Position numbers and translations under genes: made by a program. A stretch of 64,000 bases of DNA from Nostoc sp. FACHB-892 (GTDB lineage Bacteria; Cyanobacteriota; Cyanobacteriia; Cyanobacteriales; Nostocaceae). The notes below the pieces were generated by a model that was not told where the DNA came from, did not search any database, and saw only the letters and a program-made list of their open reading frames with translations. Positions within the stretch are counted from its first letter, which is position 1. Every line of letters starts with the position of its first letter. The DNA is taken from positions 186,001-250,000 of the forward strand of contig NZ_JACJTR010000005.1 of NCBI RefSeq assembly GCF_014698795.1, written 5' to 3'. Shown here piece by piece: positions 42,768-51,842 of the stretch.

Positions 42768-43736
42768 TCAATCTTTTGTAGAACTAATTGGTTTTTGAGC
42801 AAAGGGGATATTTTTTTTACCTTCAGGAGAAGCACCTCCAAGGCTGCGGAAATATAGTCCTCCAATAGTAAGTAAAAATGTTACATATCCCACTGCTTGT
42901 ACAAGATAGAGATTGTCTCTGTAACCAAATAAAGATTTGAGGATAATACCAGGAAACTGTTCGTCAGGCAAAATTCTGGAAGTATTTGAAACCATTGGCC
43001 CCAAAATACAAGAGTGGACTTTAGTAAAACGTTCGTAATAGAAACAAAGGCTTTCTGTAGCACGACTGCTAAGGGCAAAGTTAGCCACAGCGTCGTCAAA
43101 ATGTTTCAAGGCTGAAACTACCAACCCAGCGACAATCAATACTAATAAAATGCCCATTACCTGGAAAAACTGGCGGATGTTAATTTTGACACCCCATTTA
43201 AATAGCAGCACCCCAATGGCAGATGCCGTTACCAAACCACCAATAGCACCCAAGGCTGGCATTAATCCCTGTTGAAAATTAGCAGCAACGAATAGAACAG
43301 TTTCAAAGCCTTCGCGGACAACGGCAACTAAAATTAAAGTAAAAACACCCCAACCAGCATTTGAGTTTTGTGTCAGTGCTTGTGTAACTGCTCCCTCAAC
43401 TGTAGCTTTCATGAATCTGGCTTGTTTAGTCATCCAGATTAGCATCCAACTGAGCATTGCGATCGCTAATACGCTAAACACACCTTCCAATGCTGGCTCA
43501 ACTACCGAGGTGTATTGAGGATTCGCTGCTCCCAGTACTTGAATAACCCAACTAAATAGCACGCCTATTAAGGCACTGACGACAATACCAACGCCGACAC
43601 CAGCATATACCCAAGAGTTGAGTTGGGATTGTTTAGCTTTTTTCAGTAAAGCTAGCACAATGCCAACAACAAGGGCGGCTTCAACTCCTTCTCGGAGCGT
43701 TATTACAAAAGTAGGTATAGCAGTACTAAAATTCAT
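42768..43736 (-). CDS. Ftr1/EfeU-family iron permease
   Basis: A 322-residue membrane protein with seven hydrophobic segments. Both iron-binding motifs of the family are present: TLREGVEAALVVG near the N-terminus and VAVVREGFETVLFVAANF in the fourth segment (REGxE form). Ftr1 permeases import Fe3+ produced by a partner ferroxidase. A non-conserved loop of about 60 residues with Cys (FYYERFTKVHSCILG) lies before the last helices. The first eight codons of the longer reading (from 43760) come from a dispersed repeat, so I chose ATG 43736. It is the last gene of a minus-strand iron set that starts with a multicopper oxidase. Confidence 0.9.
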   Translation of the reverse strand: MNFSTAIPTFVITLREGVEAALVVGIVLALLKKAKQSQLNSWVYAGVGVGIVVSALIGVLFSWVIQVLGAANPQYTSVVEPALEGVFSVLAIAMLSWMLIWMTKQARFMKATVEGAVTQALTQNSNAGWGVFTLILVAVVREGFETVLFVAANFQQGLMPALGAIGGLVTASAIGVLLFKWGVKINIRQFFQVMGILLVLIVAGLVVSALKHFDDAVANFALSSRATESLCFYYERFTKVHSCILGPMVSNTSRILPDEQFPGIILKSLFGYRDNLYLVQAVGYVTFLLTIGGLYFRSLGGASPEGKKNIPFAQKPISSTKD

Positions 43737-43760
43737 CTTTTGTCCTTTGTCTTTTTTCAT

Positions 43761-43850
43761 TTGCCATTAGTCATTTGCCCTTTGTCAGTTGTCCTTTAAA
43801 TTATTTTTTGACTAATGACTTAATGACCAATGACTAATGACTAATGACTA
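43761..43850. repeat. STRR block with inverted TCATTAG/CTAATGA units
   Basis: TCATTTGCC, GCCATTAGTCATTTG and TTTGTCAGTTGTCC are followed by five copies of ACTAATG/ACCAATG. The two orientations can pair, so the gap between the ferritin-like and ftr1 genes may form a long hairpin in the mRNA. Confidence 0.75.
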
Positions 43851-44285
43851 TTAACTAAAATCGCGTAGCATCTTTTTCAGTTCGAGATTATGCATCTCTT
43901 CTTGCCCAATCATGCCGCGAGCAAATTCTTCAAGATAAATGCTGGCATTAGTAACAGTTTCGAGCAGATTCTTATACAGATCCAATGCCTTTTTTTCATG
44001 AGATAAGCTTTCTTCCAAGATATCCTTGACTTTATGCTGGTAGGTTTCTTCCATTGGGGCAATTTTCAGGGAGGGATGCCCATCTAAACCGGTGAGAATT
44101 TCTCCCACTTGTTCGGCATGAAGTAAAGATTCACTTGCCTGTGCTTTGAAAAAGGCCACAATTGGAATACGGTTAGGGCCAGTCACCATCAAAGAATAAT
44201 GTGTATAGCGCACTACCCCTGCTAGCTCAAATTCCATAATGGCGTTAAGCAAGTCAATGGTCTTTTTATAGTCAAGTTCTTGCAT
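43851..44285 (-). CDS. Ferritin-like (bacterioferritin/Dps-type) protein
   Basis: A 144-residue four-helix protein. Metal-site residues of the ferritin type are spaced as expected: the Glu in MEFELAGVVRYTHY, ASESLLHAEQVGE, LSHEKKALDLYKNLLE and GQEEMHNLELKK. Such proteins oxidise and store Fe2+ or protect against peroxide. Which subgroup it belongs to is not certain. It lies between the HHH lipoprotein and ftr1 genes on the same strand, which supports a role in handling the iron brought in by the permease. Confidence 0.85.
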   Translation of the reverse strand: MQELDYKKTIDLLNAIMEFELAGVVRYTHYSLMVTGPNRIPIVAFFKAQASESLLHAEQVGEILTGLDGHPSLKIAPMEETYQHKVKDILEESLSHEKKALDLYKNLLETVTNASIYLEEFARGMIGQEEMHNLELKKMLRDFS

Positions 44286-44319
44286 CAGTTCTTAGTTCAA
44301 GTAATGAATGGAGTGTAAT

Positions 44320-44405
44320 TAGTTAGGAGTGACGAGTTAGAAGTTAAGAGTTAGTATTTTGGGATTCATAACTCATAATTCATAATTCATAACTCCTAAC
44401 TCCTA
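44320..44405. repeat. STRR block of TAACTCC/GAGTTAG units
   Basis: GAGTTAGAAGTTAAGAGTTAG is followed by several ATAACTCAT and ATAATTCAT units and then AACTCCTAACTCCTAAC, so forward and inverse heptamers face each other. Confidence 0.7.
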
Positions 44406-44450
44406 ACTATTTTAAACTCCTTACCCTATACTTCCCATTAAATTAAAGTG

Positions 44451-45488
44451 TTAGCGCTGTGCTTGGGCATTGGATTTACCAACCACTTTTTGAGAGTTTT
44501 CCTCGATGGTTTTTACTAGTTTGGTAACATCATTAGCAGTTTTGACTGCTTTGGCTGGTGGGATGGCAGAAGGCCAAACTTTTATTAGTTCAGCAAAACT
44601 AGCATCGATCGCTTTGTGAGCTTCGGGATCTGCTTGAGCTACTTGACTAGAAATTCCTTTGTATAAATCATTGGCGTAAACGACAAAACCGCGAGAGTCT
44701 TGATACTCAATTGGCGCGGTTATTTTACCATCTGCGATCGCAGCGCCATATTCGGAGTTAGCTGAATCTAGCAATTCGTTAACAACCTGTAGCACAAATC
44801 CTGGTTTTGAGCGTTGATCTGCTGGCAAAGCTGCGATCGCGCCATCAACTGCTTGCACTGAAGAACTAAAATTAGTTTTAACTTTGCTATCCTTCGGACT
44901 AGATTTCACTAAATCTTGCAAACTTACCAATGTTGTCTTAAATTCTTTGACTTTGCGCTCATTTAATTGTTCTTCTACATCAACATAAATTTCCTCAACT
45001 GGATGTCCAATATGAGGTTCTGCTTGTTTCGGCTGATTCTGATCCAGAAGCTCTTGTGCTACTAAAAGATGCCCTTTCATTAAGCTCAATTTACTCATGT
45101 AGTCAACATCTTTTGCCTCACCTGTGAGTACTACTTCCTGAACACCAACTTGGTCTTTAATTTGGTCGAACTGCTCTTGAGTAATTACTTTTTTAGTAAC
45201 TAAATCTTCTGGGCTACCATATGGGCGATTTGCCTGGATTTTGTTTGATAAAGCTGGAATACCTAGTTTGGCTTCAAACTTATCCAATTCTGACAATATA
45301 GCGCTGTTAATGTTAATTTTTTCTTTGCCACCGTGACCACTATGACCGTTATTACTTACTGCCTCTGTAGCTTGAGGGCTAGCAACTGGTGCTGATGGAT
45401 TTTCTGCGGTTGGTGTACTACTACAGGAACTCAAGGTAACTATTACCGCAGCAGCAGCAGTTAAACAGATATAACGAAGTTTTATCAT
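44451..45488 (-). CDS. Helix-hairpin-helix lipoprotein of the iron cluster
   Basis: A 345-residue lipoprotein. The signal ends at VTLSSCSS (lipid Cys about 22). A His/Gly linker (NNGHSGHGGKEK) leads to a ComEA-like helix-hairpin-helix module (ININSAILSELDKF, LVTKKVITQEQFDQIKDQV). The remaining 220 residues are helical, with AADQRSK-type linkers and a late block KVWPSAIPPAKAVKTANDV that recalls imelysin/EfeO-type iron-binding domains. Its place between the multicopper oxidase and ferritin-like genes suggests a periplasmic iron carrier like EfeO. That role is inference. ATG 45488 is chosen; an ATG at 45503 would add five residues. Confidence 0.75.
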   Translation of the reverse strand: MIKLRYICLTAAAAVIVTLSSCSSTPTAENPSAPVASPQATEAVSNNGHSGHGGKEKININSAILSELDKFEAKLGIPALSNKIQANRPYGSPEDLVTKKVITQEQFDQIKDQVGVQEVVLTGEAKDVDYMSKLSLMKGHLLVAQELLDQNQPKQAEPHIGHPVEEIYVDVEEQLNERKVKEFKTTLVSLQDLVKSSPKDSKVKTNFSSSVQAVDGAIAALPADQRSKPGFVLQVVNELLDSANSEYGAAIADGKITAPIEYQDSRGFVVYANDLYKGISSQVAQADPEAHKAIDASFAELIKVWPSAIPPAKAVKTANDVTKLVKTIEENSQKVVGKSNAQAQR

Positions 45489-45650
45489 CTTTTCTTCTTG
45501 CATAACTAAAAAGGTATTAATTGAAACATTTCAAACTATTACTATCAAATAGTTTGTTTGACACATTGCCATAGATTTTACTGTCGCATATAATGACATT
45601 TTTTATCAATTATTATCTAAAATTTTAAGGAATTAATACGAATAATATTG

Positions 45651-46685
45651 TCATAAATTTTTAATAGGGTTTTTAGAGTTGCTATCAGCAACTACTTCAA
45701 ATTGACCCATACAACCGTTTTCTGCGATCGCATCCTGATGGGGATGGAACATATACTTACCTGGGTAGCGAAAAGCAAATTCCAAGATGTGCCTTTCTGC
45801 TACACCCATTGTAATCACATCAGTTTTCTCGCTAGGAGTCATACTCATGCCAGAGCGATAGACATCAAAGAAGTTGGCGTGGAGATGAAACGTCACTGCT
45901 GGATCGTATTCAATGATGTTAAGGACATACAGCCGAATCAACTGATTTTGATAAATAGGGATGGGATGATGCATATAGTGATGGGGCAAACCGTTGAAAG
46001 CGTAATAGTCATTATGGCTATCATCATTCACGTCATACCCAGCCATTACTAGTACGATCTCATCAGCTGGGGGACGGGGAGTAGGTGGATCGATGATGAA
46101 CATCCCGTAAAGTCCCTTAGCGATGTGCCGGGTGACTGGTTCAATATGGCAGTGATACAGGTGTACACCATAGGGTTCAGCATCAAATTCATAAATTGTG
46201 GCTTTGCCGTTGCTGATTGGGCGAACACCATCCATTTCTGCTGGATGAACACCATGAAAATGCAAAGAGTGAGAATGTCCCGCATTATTGAGAAATAGTA
46301 CCCGGATGCGATCGCCCTGTTTTGCCCGTAGCGTTGGCCCTGGTATGCGACCGTTTAAGTCCCAGATGTTGTAAGAGACAGCACTATTGAGTTTAATAAT
46401 CGAAGTACCCGCAGTTAACTGAAATTCCCGGATAGTCCGCCCATTTTCTTGCTTTACTGTCCCATAATCAAAATCCCTTAACATTTTCATCGGGTTAATC
46501 GGGTTAGTCGTGTCGTCGGATGCTTCCATATCGAATGGTGGCACTTTGACAATTGACTTACTTTGTAGATTTAGCATCTGCCAAAGTCCAGCTGCACCAG
46601 TTACTCCAGCCCCTGCTAGTCCCACCTTCAGTAATTGACGACGGTTCCAAAGTTTTTCGTTACCCAGAGTGAAGTTGTTGGGCAT
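45651..46685 (-). CDS. Tat-exported multicopper oxidase (probable ferroxidase)
   Basis: A 344-residue, two-domain cupredoxin. The N-terminus has a twin-arginine signal (NRRQLLKVGLAGAG). Copper ligand motifs are visible: HSLHFHGVHP, HLYHCHIEPVTRH, FHLHANFF and MFHPHQDAIAENGCMGQF. The length is short for a three-domain laccase and fits the two-domain type that forms trimers. Adjacent ftr1 suggests it oxidises Fe2+ for uptake, as Fet3 does in yeast. The same fold serves nitrite reductases and other oxidases, so the substrate is inferred from context. It is the first gene of the set and lies behind two palindromes. Confidence 0.88.
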   Translation of the reverse strand: MPNNFTLGNEKLWNRRQLLKVGLAGAGVTGAAGLWQMLNLQSKSIVKVPPFDMEASDDTTNPINPMKMLRDFDYGTVKQENGRTIREFQLTAGTSIIKLNSAVSYNIWDLNGRIPGPTLRAKQGDRIRVLFLNNAGHSHSLHFHGVHPAEMDGVRPISNGKATIYEFDAEPYGVHLYHCHIEPVTRHIAKGLYGMFIIDPPTPRPPADEIVLVMAGYDVNDDSHNDYYAFNGLPHHYMHHPIPIYQNQLIRLYVLNIIEYDPAVTFHLHANFFDVYRSGMSMTPSEKTDVITMGVAERHILEFAFRYPGKYMFHPHQDAIAENGCMGQFEVVADSNSKNPIKNL

Positions 46686-46715
46686 GACATTTAGTTACGA
46701 TTAGCGCCAAAAAAG

Positions 46716-46736
46716 AATTGCAAATATTTTGCAATT
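46716..46736. promoter_or_regulatory. 21-bp palindrome in the multicopper-oxidase leader
   Basis: AATTGCAAA (46716-46724) and TTTGCAATT (46728-46736) form a perfect inverted repeat with a TAT centre, 31 bp before the ATG. Either an operator or a leader hairpin. Confidence 0.5.
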
Positions 46737-46750
46737 GCTTTTAAATTCTA

Positions 46751-46789
46751 GAATAATTAATAATTATTGTCAATAATTATTAATTATTC
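46751..46789. promoter_or_regulatory. 39-bp perfect palindrome, candidate metal-regulator operator
   Basis: The 19-base arm at 46751-46769 (GAATAATTAATAATTATTG) is matched exactly by its complement at 46771-46789, with one central T. It is composed of overlapping (A/T)ATAAT-type hexamers, the style of Fur-family boxes, and lies 66 bp before the multicopper oxidase start. Which protein binds is unknown. Confidence 0.65.
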
Positions 46790-47179
46790 AAAATTGCTGC
46801 TTTAAGTTATTAAATTTAGATCAAGCCAGAACCAGTCCGTGAAAATTCCAATCAATATATTCGGATTTTAATCAGTATTTGTTTTTGAAATTTTGTATAA
46901 AAAATATTCTGAACAAACTAGCTTTTCATGCCTATTTTCTATTTGATTGATATGCTTATTGCTTTAGCAGTACTTAGAATACAAACAATGCGTATAATAG
47001 CACCTGGGATATGGACGAAACTAGGAGACTGTTGCTATGCTGTGGTGCATTTTATTTGCTTAGAGATGAGATAAATAGCGTTTCTATAACATTGTGAGTA
47101 CTTGCAATTTTGAATCGTTTATTTAGAGCGTCCGCCGATTTAAACTGAATCTTTAAAATGTATTTGCGAGGTATACAGC
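46790..47179. other. Intergenic region upstream of cbiM
   Basis: About 390 bp without a gene. It should hold the cbiM promoter. I looked for cobalamin riboswitch signatures (GCCACTG, AGTCAGGA-type blocks) and saw none. Confidence 0.5.
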
Positions 47180-47965
47180 GTGCCAAGAATTCTTCTCAAG
47201 TCAAAAGGCGTATCACTAATTGTGATAGGTATTTTGAGCTTTTATTTAGTTATTGGAGCGTCTACACCAGCCTATGCCATGCATATTATGGAAGGTTACT
47301 TACCAGGAAATTGGGCAATTTTTTGGTGGGTAGTGGCGTTACCATTTTTTATTTTAGGATTGCGATCGCTAACTCGCATCACCCAAGCCAACCCTGAACT
47401 AAAATTACTCTTGGCATTGGCGGGAGCTTTTACCTTTGTCTTGTCAGCGTTGAAACTTCCTTCAGTTACAGGTAGTTCTTCGCATCCTACAGGTACAGGG
47501 TTAGGAGCGGTGCTATTCGGCCCTCTAGCTATGTCGGTGCTGGGGGGTTTAGTTCTGTTATTTCAAGCGCTGCTGTTGGCTCATGGAGGGTTGACGACAT
47601 TGGGGGCAAATGCTTTTTCGATGGCGATCGCAGGCCCATTTGCTGCTTATTGGATATATCATTTGACGATGCAGCTAACTGGTAAGCAAAAAATAGCTAT
47701 ATTTTTAGCAGCCGCCTTGGGAGATTTACTCACCTACATTATTACTTCCGTGCAACTTGCTCTTGCTTTTCCCGCACCCGTAGGTGGATTTATAGCCTCA
47801 TTTACCAAGTTTGCGGGAATTTTTGCGATTACTCAAGTTCCTCTGGCAATTAGTGAAGGTTTGCTCACTGTATTGGTATGGAATTGGTTACAATCTTATA
47901 CGCCTCAAGAACTAGAATTTTTGAAATTAATCAAACGGGAACCTCAACACAATGAAACAGTCTAA
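47180..47965 (+). CDS. cbiM: Co/Ni ECF transporter substrate-specific component CbiM
   Basis: A 261-residue membrane protein. A signal-like N-terminus ends at STPAYA, so the mature start is [10 protein letters not shown], the metal-coordinating N-terminus of CbiM/NikM (Met-His-Ile-Met-Glu). [54 protein letters not shown] and [18 protein letters not shown] follow. Starts at GTG 47180 with GAGG upstream. The metal (Co2+ for cobalamin or Ni2+ for urease/hydrogenase) cannot be read from sequence. First gene of a four-gene overlapping operon with cbiN, cbiQ and cbiO. Confidence 0.93.
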   Translation: MPRILLKSKGVSLIVIGILSFYLVIGASTPAYAMHIMEGYLPGNWAIFWWVVALPFFILGLRSLTRITQANPELKLLLALAGAFTFVLSALKLPSVTGSSSHPTGTGLGAVLFGPLAMSVLGGLVLLFQALLLAHGGLTTLGANAFSMAIAGPFAAYWIYHLTMQLTGKQKIAIFLAAALGDLLTYIITSVQLALAFPAPVGGFIASFTKFAGIFAITQVPLAISEGLLTVLVWNWLQSYTPQELEFLKLIKREPQHNETV

Positions 47966-48251
47966 AAAAGGATTAAGTAATTGGCTGTTGCTATTAGGAG
48001 TAGTGGTATTGGCAGTAGCACCACTAGTATTAATTAAAGCAGAATTTAGCGGCGCAGATGGCCAAGCTGAAGATGCAATCAAAGAAATTCAGCCCGAATA
48101 TAAACCTTGGTTTAATCCATTAGTTGAGTTACCAAGTGGAGAAGTCGAAAGCTTATTATTTTCCGTGCAAGCGGCGGCGGGTGCTGGAGTCATTGGTTAT
48201 GTAATTGGTTTGTATAAAGGGCGATCGCAACATCAAAGGAATAAGGAATGA
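47952..48251 (+). CDS. cbiN: Co/Ni ECF transporter auxiliary component CbiN
   Basis: A 99-residue two-helix membrane protein: [20 protein letters not shown], a periplasmic loop with [26 protein letters not shown] (about 33-58) and the C-terminal helix [19 protein letters not shown]. CbiN joins CbiM and is needed for metal loading. It overlaps cbiM by 14 bases and cbiQ by four. A two-subunit CbiMN pair favours Co2+ over Ni2+, since nickel systems more often use NikL or NikN; this is only a tendency. Confidence 0.9.
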   Translation: MKQSKKGLSNWLLLLGVVVLAVAPLVLIKAEFSGADGQAEDAIKEIQPEYKPWFNPLVELPSGEVESLLFSVQAAAGAGVIGYVIGLYKGRSQHQRNKE

Positions 48252-49060
48252 GTCTGCAAATAGATACTCTTGCATACACTAATCGCTTGCGGTGGTTAGC
48301 ACCAGAGCAGAAATTGCTGTTTGCGATCGCTCTGCTGATTATCGCTGCCTTTAGTCATTCCCTAGTTCAAGTTTTGATTGCAGTTTGGATGAGTACTTGG
48401 ACAATTATATATGCAGGGATTCCTAGCAAAATTTATTTCAAACTAGTTTATGTTGCTACTTTATTCTGGTTAACAAGTTTACCAGCTTTAGTGATCAATG
48501 GCGTAAATATTTCTAACTTACATTTAGTGCAAACTGATTCAGTAGCAGGCTTGGATATTGGCTCTTATTATGTGTACATCAGTATTCACGGTATTGAACA
48601 GGGATTCATGATTTTAACACGAGCGATCGCTTCTGTTTCCTGCTTATATTTTATCATGTTAACTATCCCCTTCACCGAACTTTTGCAAGTTCTGCGCCGC
48701 GTGGGTTTTCCTGTGCTATTAACCGATTTATTATTACTAATGTACCGTTTTATTTTTATTTTATTAAACACATCTGCCGAATTATGGATTGCCCAACAAG
48801 CTCGTGGCGGCTATTGCAGTTTTAATATTGGCATGAAAAGTTTAGCTCTATTAATTGGACAATTGCTCAAACGAACCATAGAAAATTATCGCCAAGTATC
48901 CTTGAGTTTGGCATCACGGGGATTTAATGGAGAATTTAAAGTTTGGCATCCTCATCGCTATCATCTATCCAAGCGCTATGCTATCGAAGCTGTTATAGGA
49001 TGTGCGTTATTAGTAGCATTGGATTGGTATAATTATGCAACAGTTTTTACTCGAATTTGA
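48248..49060 (+). CDS. cbiQ: ECF transporter T component CbiQ
   Basis: A 270-residue transmembrane coupling protein. It has about five hydrophobic segments and the cytoplasmic coupling helices of the family: WIAQQARGGYC and SLSLASRGFNGEFKVW, the two Ala-Arg-Gly-type motifs that contact the ATPase. Its start overlaps cbiN (ATGA) and its end overlaps cbiO by 26 bases. Role: transmits ATP hydrolysis by CbiO to CbiM during Co2+/Ni2+ import. Confidence 0.92.
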   Translation: MSLQIDTLAYTNRLRWLAPEQKLLFAIALLIIAAFSHSLVQVLIAVWMSTWTIIYAGIPSKIYFKLVYVATLFWLTSLPALVINGVNISNLHLVQTDSVAGLDIGSYYVYISIHGIEQGFMILTRAIASVSCLYFIMLTIPFTELLQVLRRVGFPVLLTDLLLLMYRFIFILLNTSAELWIAQQARGGYCSFNIGMKSLALLIGQLLKRTIENYRQVSLSLASRGFNGEFKVWHPHRYHLSKRYAIEAVIGCALLVALDWYNYATVFTRI

Positions 49061-49865
49061 AAAGTTATATTACACTTATACAAACGCAGAACAATCAGCT
49101 TTAAATGGATTAACTCTCAAAATTCCTGCTCATCATAAATGTGCATTAATAGGTCAAAATGGTTGCGGTAAAACCACACTATTTTTATTAGCTAACGGGT
49201 TATATAAACCTCAAAAAGGCAGCGTGTATTGGCAAGGGAAGCGTCTACAATACGACCGAAAATCACTCATGAAATTACGGCAACAAGTAGGGCTAGTTTT
49301 TCAAGATCCAGAACAGCAACTAGTAGCTTCTACCGTTGAAGAAGATATTTCTTATGGCTTGTGCAATTTAGGATTGCCGACAGGAGAAATTAAACAGCGA
49401 GTTGAACAAGCTTTAGTCGAATTTGAACTTACTCAGCTAGCACAAAGACCTGTCCATCATCTCAGCTTAGGACAAAAAAAGCGAGTTTCCATAGCTGATG
49501 TCATGGTGCTAAAACCAGAGCTACTATTGTTAGATGAACCAACGGCATATCTTGATAAGTTGCATACTCGTAACTTAATGGCAACTCTGAAAAAGATTCA
49601 TGCAGATGGTACAACTATAGTAATGGCAACCCACGATCTTGATTTAGTTTATCGTTGGGCAGACTGGATATTTGTCATGGATCGGGGACAACTCGTGATT
49701 GAAGGAAAACCCCAAGATGTTTTTAATCAACGCGAAATTCTTGAAGATTTACAGCTAGGAGTGCCACTGATATATGAGATGCTATTTGCTGAGGTATCAC
49801 CCGAAGAAGAACCAGTTTTAGAGCGCTTACGGCAAAGAATATTGCATAAATTTTGTAATTTTTAA
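49035..49865 (+). CDS. cbiO: ECF transporter ATPase CbiO
   Basis: A 276-residue ABC ATPase. Walker A is GQNGCGKTT, the Q-loop is VFQDPEQQLV, the signature is LSLGQKKRVSIADVM, Walker B is LLLLDEPTAYLD and the switch His is in MATHDLDLVYRW. The VFQDPEQQ form is typical of ECF-type ATPases. Only one ATPase gene is present, so CbiO probably acts as a homodimer. The last gene of the cbiMNQO operon; no terminator is obvious before cofH. Confidence 0.95.
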   Translation: MQQFLLEFEKLYYTYTNAEQSALNGLTLKIPAHHKCALIGQNGCGKTTLFLLANGLYKPQKGSVYWQGKRLQYDRKSLMKLRQQVGLVFQDPEQQLVASTVEEDISYGLCNLGLPTGEIKQRVEQALVEFELTQLAQRPVHHLSLGQKKRVSIADVMVLKPELLLLDEPTAYLDKLHTRNLMATLKKIHADGTTIVMATHDLDLVYRWADWIFVMDRGQLVIEGKPQDVFNQREILEDLQLGVPLIYEMLFAEVSPEEEPVLERLRQRILHKFCNF

Positions 49866-49947
49866 TTAAAAATAGCCATATTTTTTAAGTAGAATTTAAT
49901 TGTTTAGAAGATAAAAAATTAATATTTACCGAGAAATTAAGAAAGTA

Positions 49948-51090
49948 ATGTTGACAAAAATTGCCGTTGAAAAAATTCTTGAACGTGCCTTAATGGGGTA
50001 CGATTTATCTCCCGAAGAGGGAGTGGTATTGTTACAACAAACTGATCCAGAGGCGATCGCAGCAATACGTAGTACATCCGACACACTCCGGCACACTCAA
50101 GCAGGCGATACGGTTACATACGTAATTAATCGTAATATTAACTTTACTAATATTTGTGAGCAGCACTGTAGTTTTTGTGCTTTCCGTCGGGATGATGGTG
50201 ATGCCAGTGCATACTGGTTAGATTCGGCGCAAATTTTGGAAAAAGCGACAGATGCGGTGCAACGGGGTGCAACGGAAATCTGTATGCAGGGGGGATTAAA
50301 TCCACAAGCGCTGATAAATGGTAAATCTTTGTCCTATTACCTCAAGGTAGTGGAAACCATTAAACAGGAATTTCCGCAGATCCATCTCCACGCTTTTTCC
50401 CCGCAGGAAGTGGAATTTATCGCCAGACTTGACGGACTTGAGTATGCTGATGTGATTGCTGCTTTGCGCGATGCTGGTGTTAACTCAATGCCGGGAACAG
50501 CAGCCGAAGTATTAGACGATGAAGTAAGGCGGATACTGTGTCCAGAGAAGATTGACACAGCCACATGGCTAGAAATTGTCAGCACAGCTCATAAATTAGG
50601 CTTGCATACCACCAGCACCATGTTATCTGGGCATATTGAAACCCACGAGCAGCAAATCGGGCATTTAGAAAAATTGCGATCGCTCCAAAAAACTGCCATT
50701 AATCAGGGATATCCAGCAAGGATCACAGAGTTTATTTTGTTACCCTTCGTTGGGCAAGAAGCGCCCAAACCCTTACGTCGCCGTGTCGGACGCGATCAAC
50801 CAGTTTTGAGTGATGCACTGCTGCTAGGGGCTGTAGCGCGGATTTACTTGGGTAATTGGATTCCCAACCATCAGCAGAGTTGGGTAAAACTGGGGCTTGC
50901 TGGTGCAACCGAAGCCTTAGTTTGGGGTTGCAACGATATTGGTGGCACATTGATGGAGGAGCATATTACTACAATGGCAGGTGCTTTGGGCGGTACGTGT
51001 ATGGAAGTGGAAACCTTGGAAACTGCGATCGCTTCTTTAGGACGACCTTACCAACAACGCAGTACTCTTTATCAAAAAATTAGAAATTAG
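49948..51090 (+). CDS. cofH: FO synthase subunit 2, radical SAM enzyme CofH
   Basis: A 380-residue radical SAM protein with the cluster motif [10 protein letters not shown] (CX3CX2C). Downstream are [34 protein letters not shown] and [13 protein letters not shown], as in CofH. The enzyme joins 5-amino-6-ribitylaminouracil to a tyrosine-derived radical, and CofG completes the 8-hydroxy-5-deazariboflavin (FO). In cyanobacteria the product is the antenna chromophore of some DNA photolyases. CofG is not in the window, as is usual for cyanobacteria where the two are unlinked. ATG 49948. Confidence 0.92.
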   Translation: MLTKIAVEKILERALMGYDLSPEEGVVLLQQTDPEAIAAIRSTSDTLRHTQAGDTVTYVINRNINFTNICEQHCSFCAFRRDDGDASAYWLDSAQILEKATDAVQRGATEICMQGGLNPQALINGKSLSYYLKVVETIKQEFPQIHLHAFSPQEVEFIARLDGLEYADVIAALRDAGVNSMPGTAAEVLDDEVRRILCPEKIDTATWLEIVSTAHKLGLHTTSTMLSGHIETHEQQIGHLEKLRSLQKTAINQGYPARITEFILLPFVGQEAPKPLRRRVGRDQPVLSDALLLGAVARIYLGNWIPNHQQSWVKLGLAGATEALVWGCNDIGGTLMEEHITTMAGALGGTCMEVETLETAIASLGRPYQQRSTLYQKIRN

Positions 51091-51175
51091 TTTCAGATTG
51101 CCAGCTTTTAAACAATATTCCAAAAAGATTGCTGGCATTGGCAAAATGAAAATAGTGCTGATTTTTGTAGAAGCC

Positions 51176-51718
51176 GTGAGTACAGAAAGTTTAGAAATTG
51201 CTAAAACCCGCTACCAAAGAGGGAAAATCGCCTTTGAAAATGGGCAATACCGCGAAGCCATCGAAAATTTAGAAAAGGCCAGCGCCCTATTAGTTCATAA
51301 TTCTCGCCTTGCGGGCGAAGTAGAAATTTATCTGGTGACAGCTTATGAAGCTGCTGGACGCAGCGATGATGCGATCGCTCTTTGCGAAAGACTTAAACGC
51401 CATGCCCATTTTGAAATTAGCAAACAAGCGCGACGGATGCTTTATATCTTAAAAGCACCAAAGCTGAAAAGACCTAGCGAATGGATGACCGAAATCCCCG
51501 ATTTGGGCACATTACCCGATAATGAACTCAAAATTTCTGTACCTGCTAAGTCTAATAAATCTTCTGTGCAGCAAAAGCCTAAACCTACTGAGCCAGAATT
51601 CGTTGACCTCAGTCAGGTTAATACCAGAGATAATCGCTTTATCTGGGTAGCGCTAATTGCTATTGGTTTAACCATCTCGTACTTGGTTTGGTTGAATTTT
51701 TCAGGAACCCCTGGCTGA
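51176..51718 (+). CDS. TPR-containing tail-anchored hypothetical protein
   Basis: About 180 residues. A tetratricopeptide-like start (ESLEIAKTRYQRGKIAFENG, QYREAIENLEKASALL, EVEIYLVTAYEAAGRSDDAI) forms roughly two to three helical repeats. A Pro/Lys linker (about 135-155) and one C-terminal membrane helix (FIWVALIAIGLTISYLVWL) follow. I chose GTG 51176, giving MSTESLE; longer readings begin in poorly conserved sequence. It faces the cytoplasm if tail-anchored. Partner unknown. Confidence 0.75.
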   Translation: MSTESLEIAKTRYQRGKIAFENGQYREAIENLEKASALLVHNSRLAGEVEIYLVTAYEAAGRSDDAIALCERLKRHAHFEISKQARRMLYILKAPKLKRPSEWMTEIPDLGTLPDNELKISVPAKSNKSSVQQKPKPTEPEFVDLSQVNTRDNRFIWVALIAIGLTISYLVWLNFSGTPG

Positions 51719-51842
51719 TACCAATTTTGGATTTTAGATTTTGGATGAAAATTCGTTACCAAAATGGTGTTCTAAAAATTTCAAACAATACTAAGAAGTC
51801 AAGATTGGTTAAAATATTTGACTTTTGGGGAGACTTATACTT

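Noticed and set aside
46790..47179. Cobalamin riboswitch upstream of cbiM
   Set aside because: None of the conserved core blocks was found in either orientation.
47158..47397. 79-codon plus-strand frame at the cbiM start
   Set aside because: Overlaps cbiM in another frame; cbiM has the family start and a ribosome binding site.
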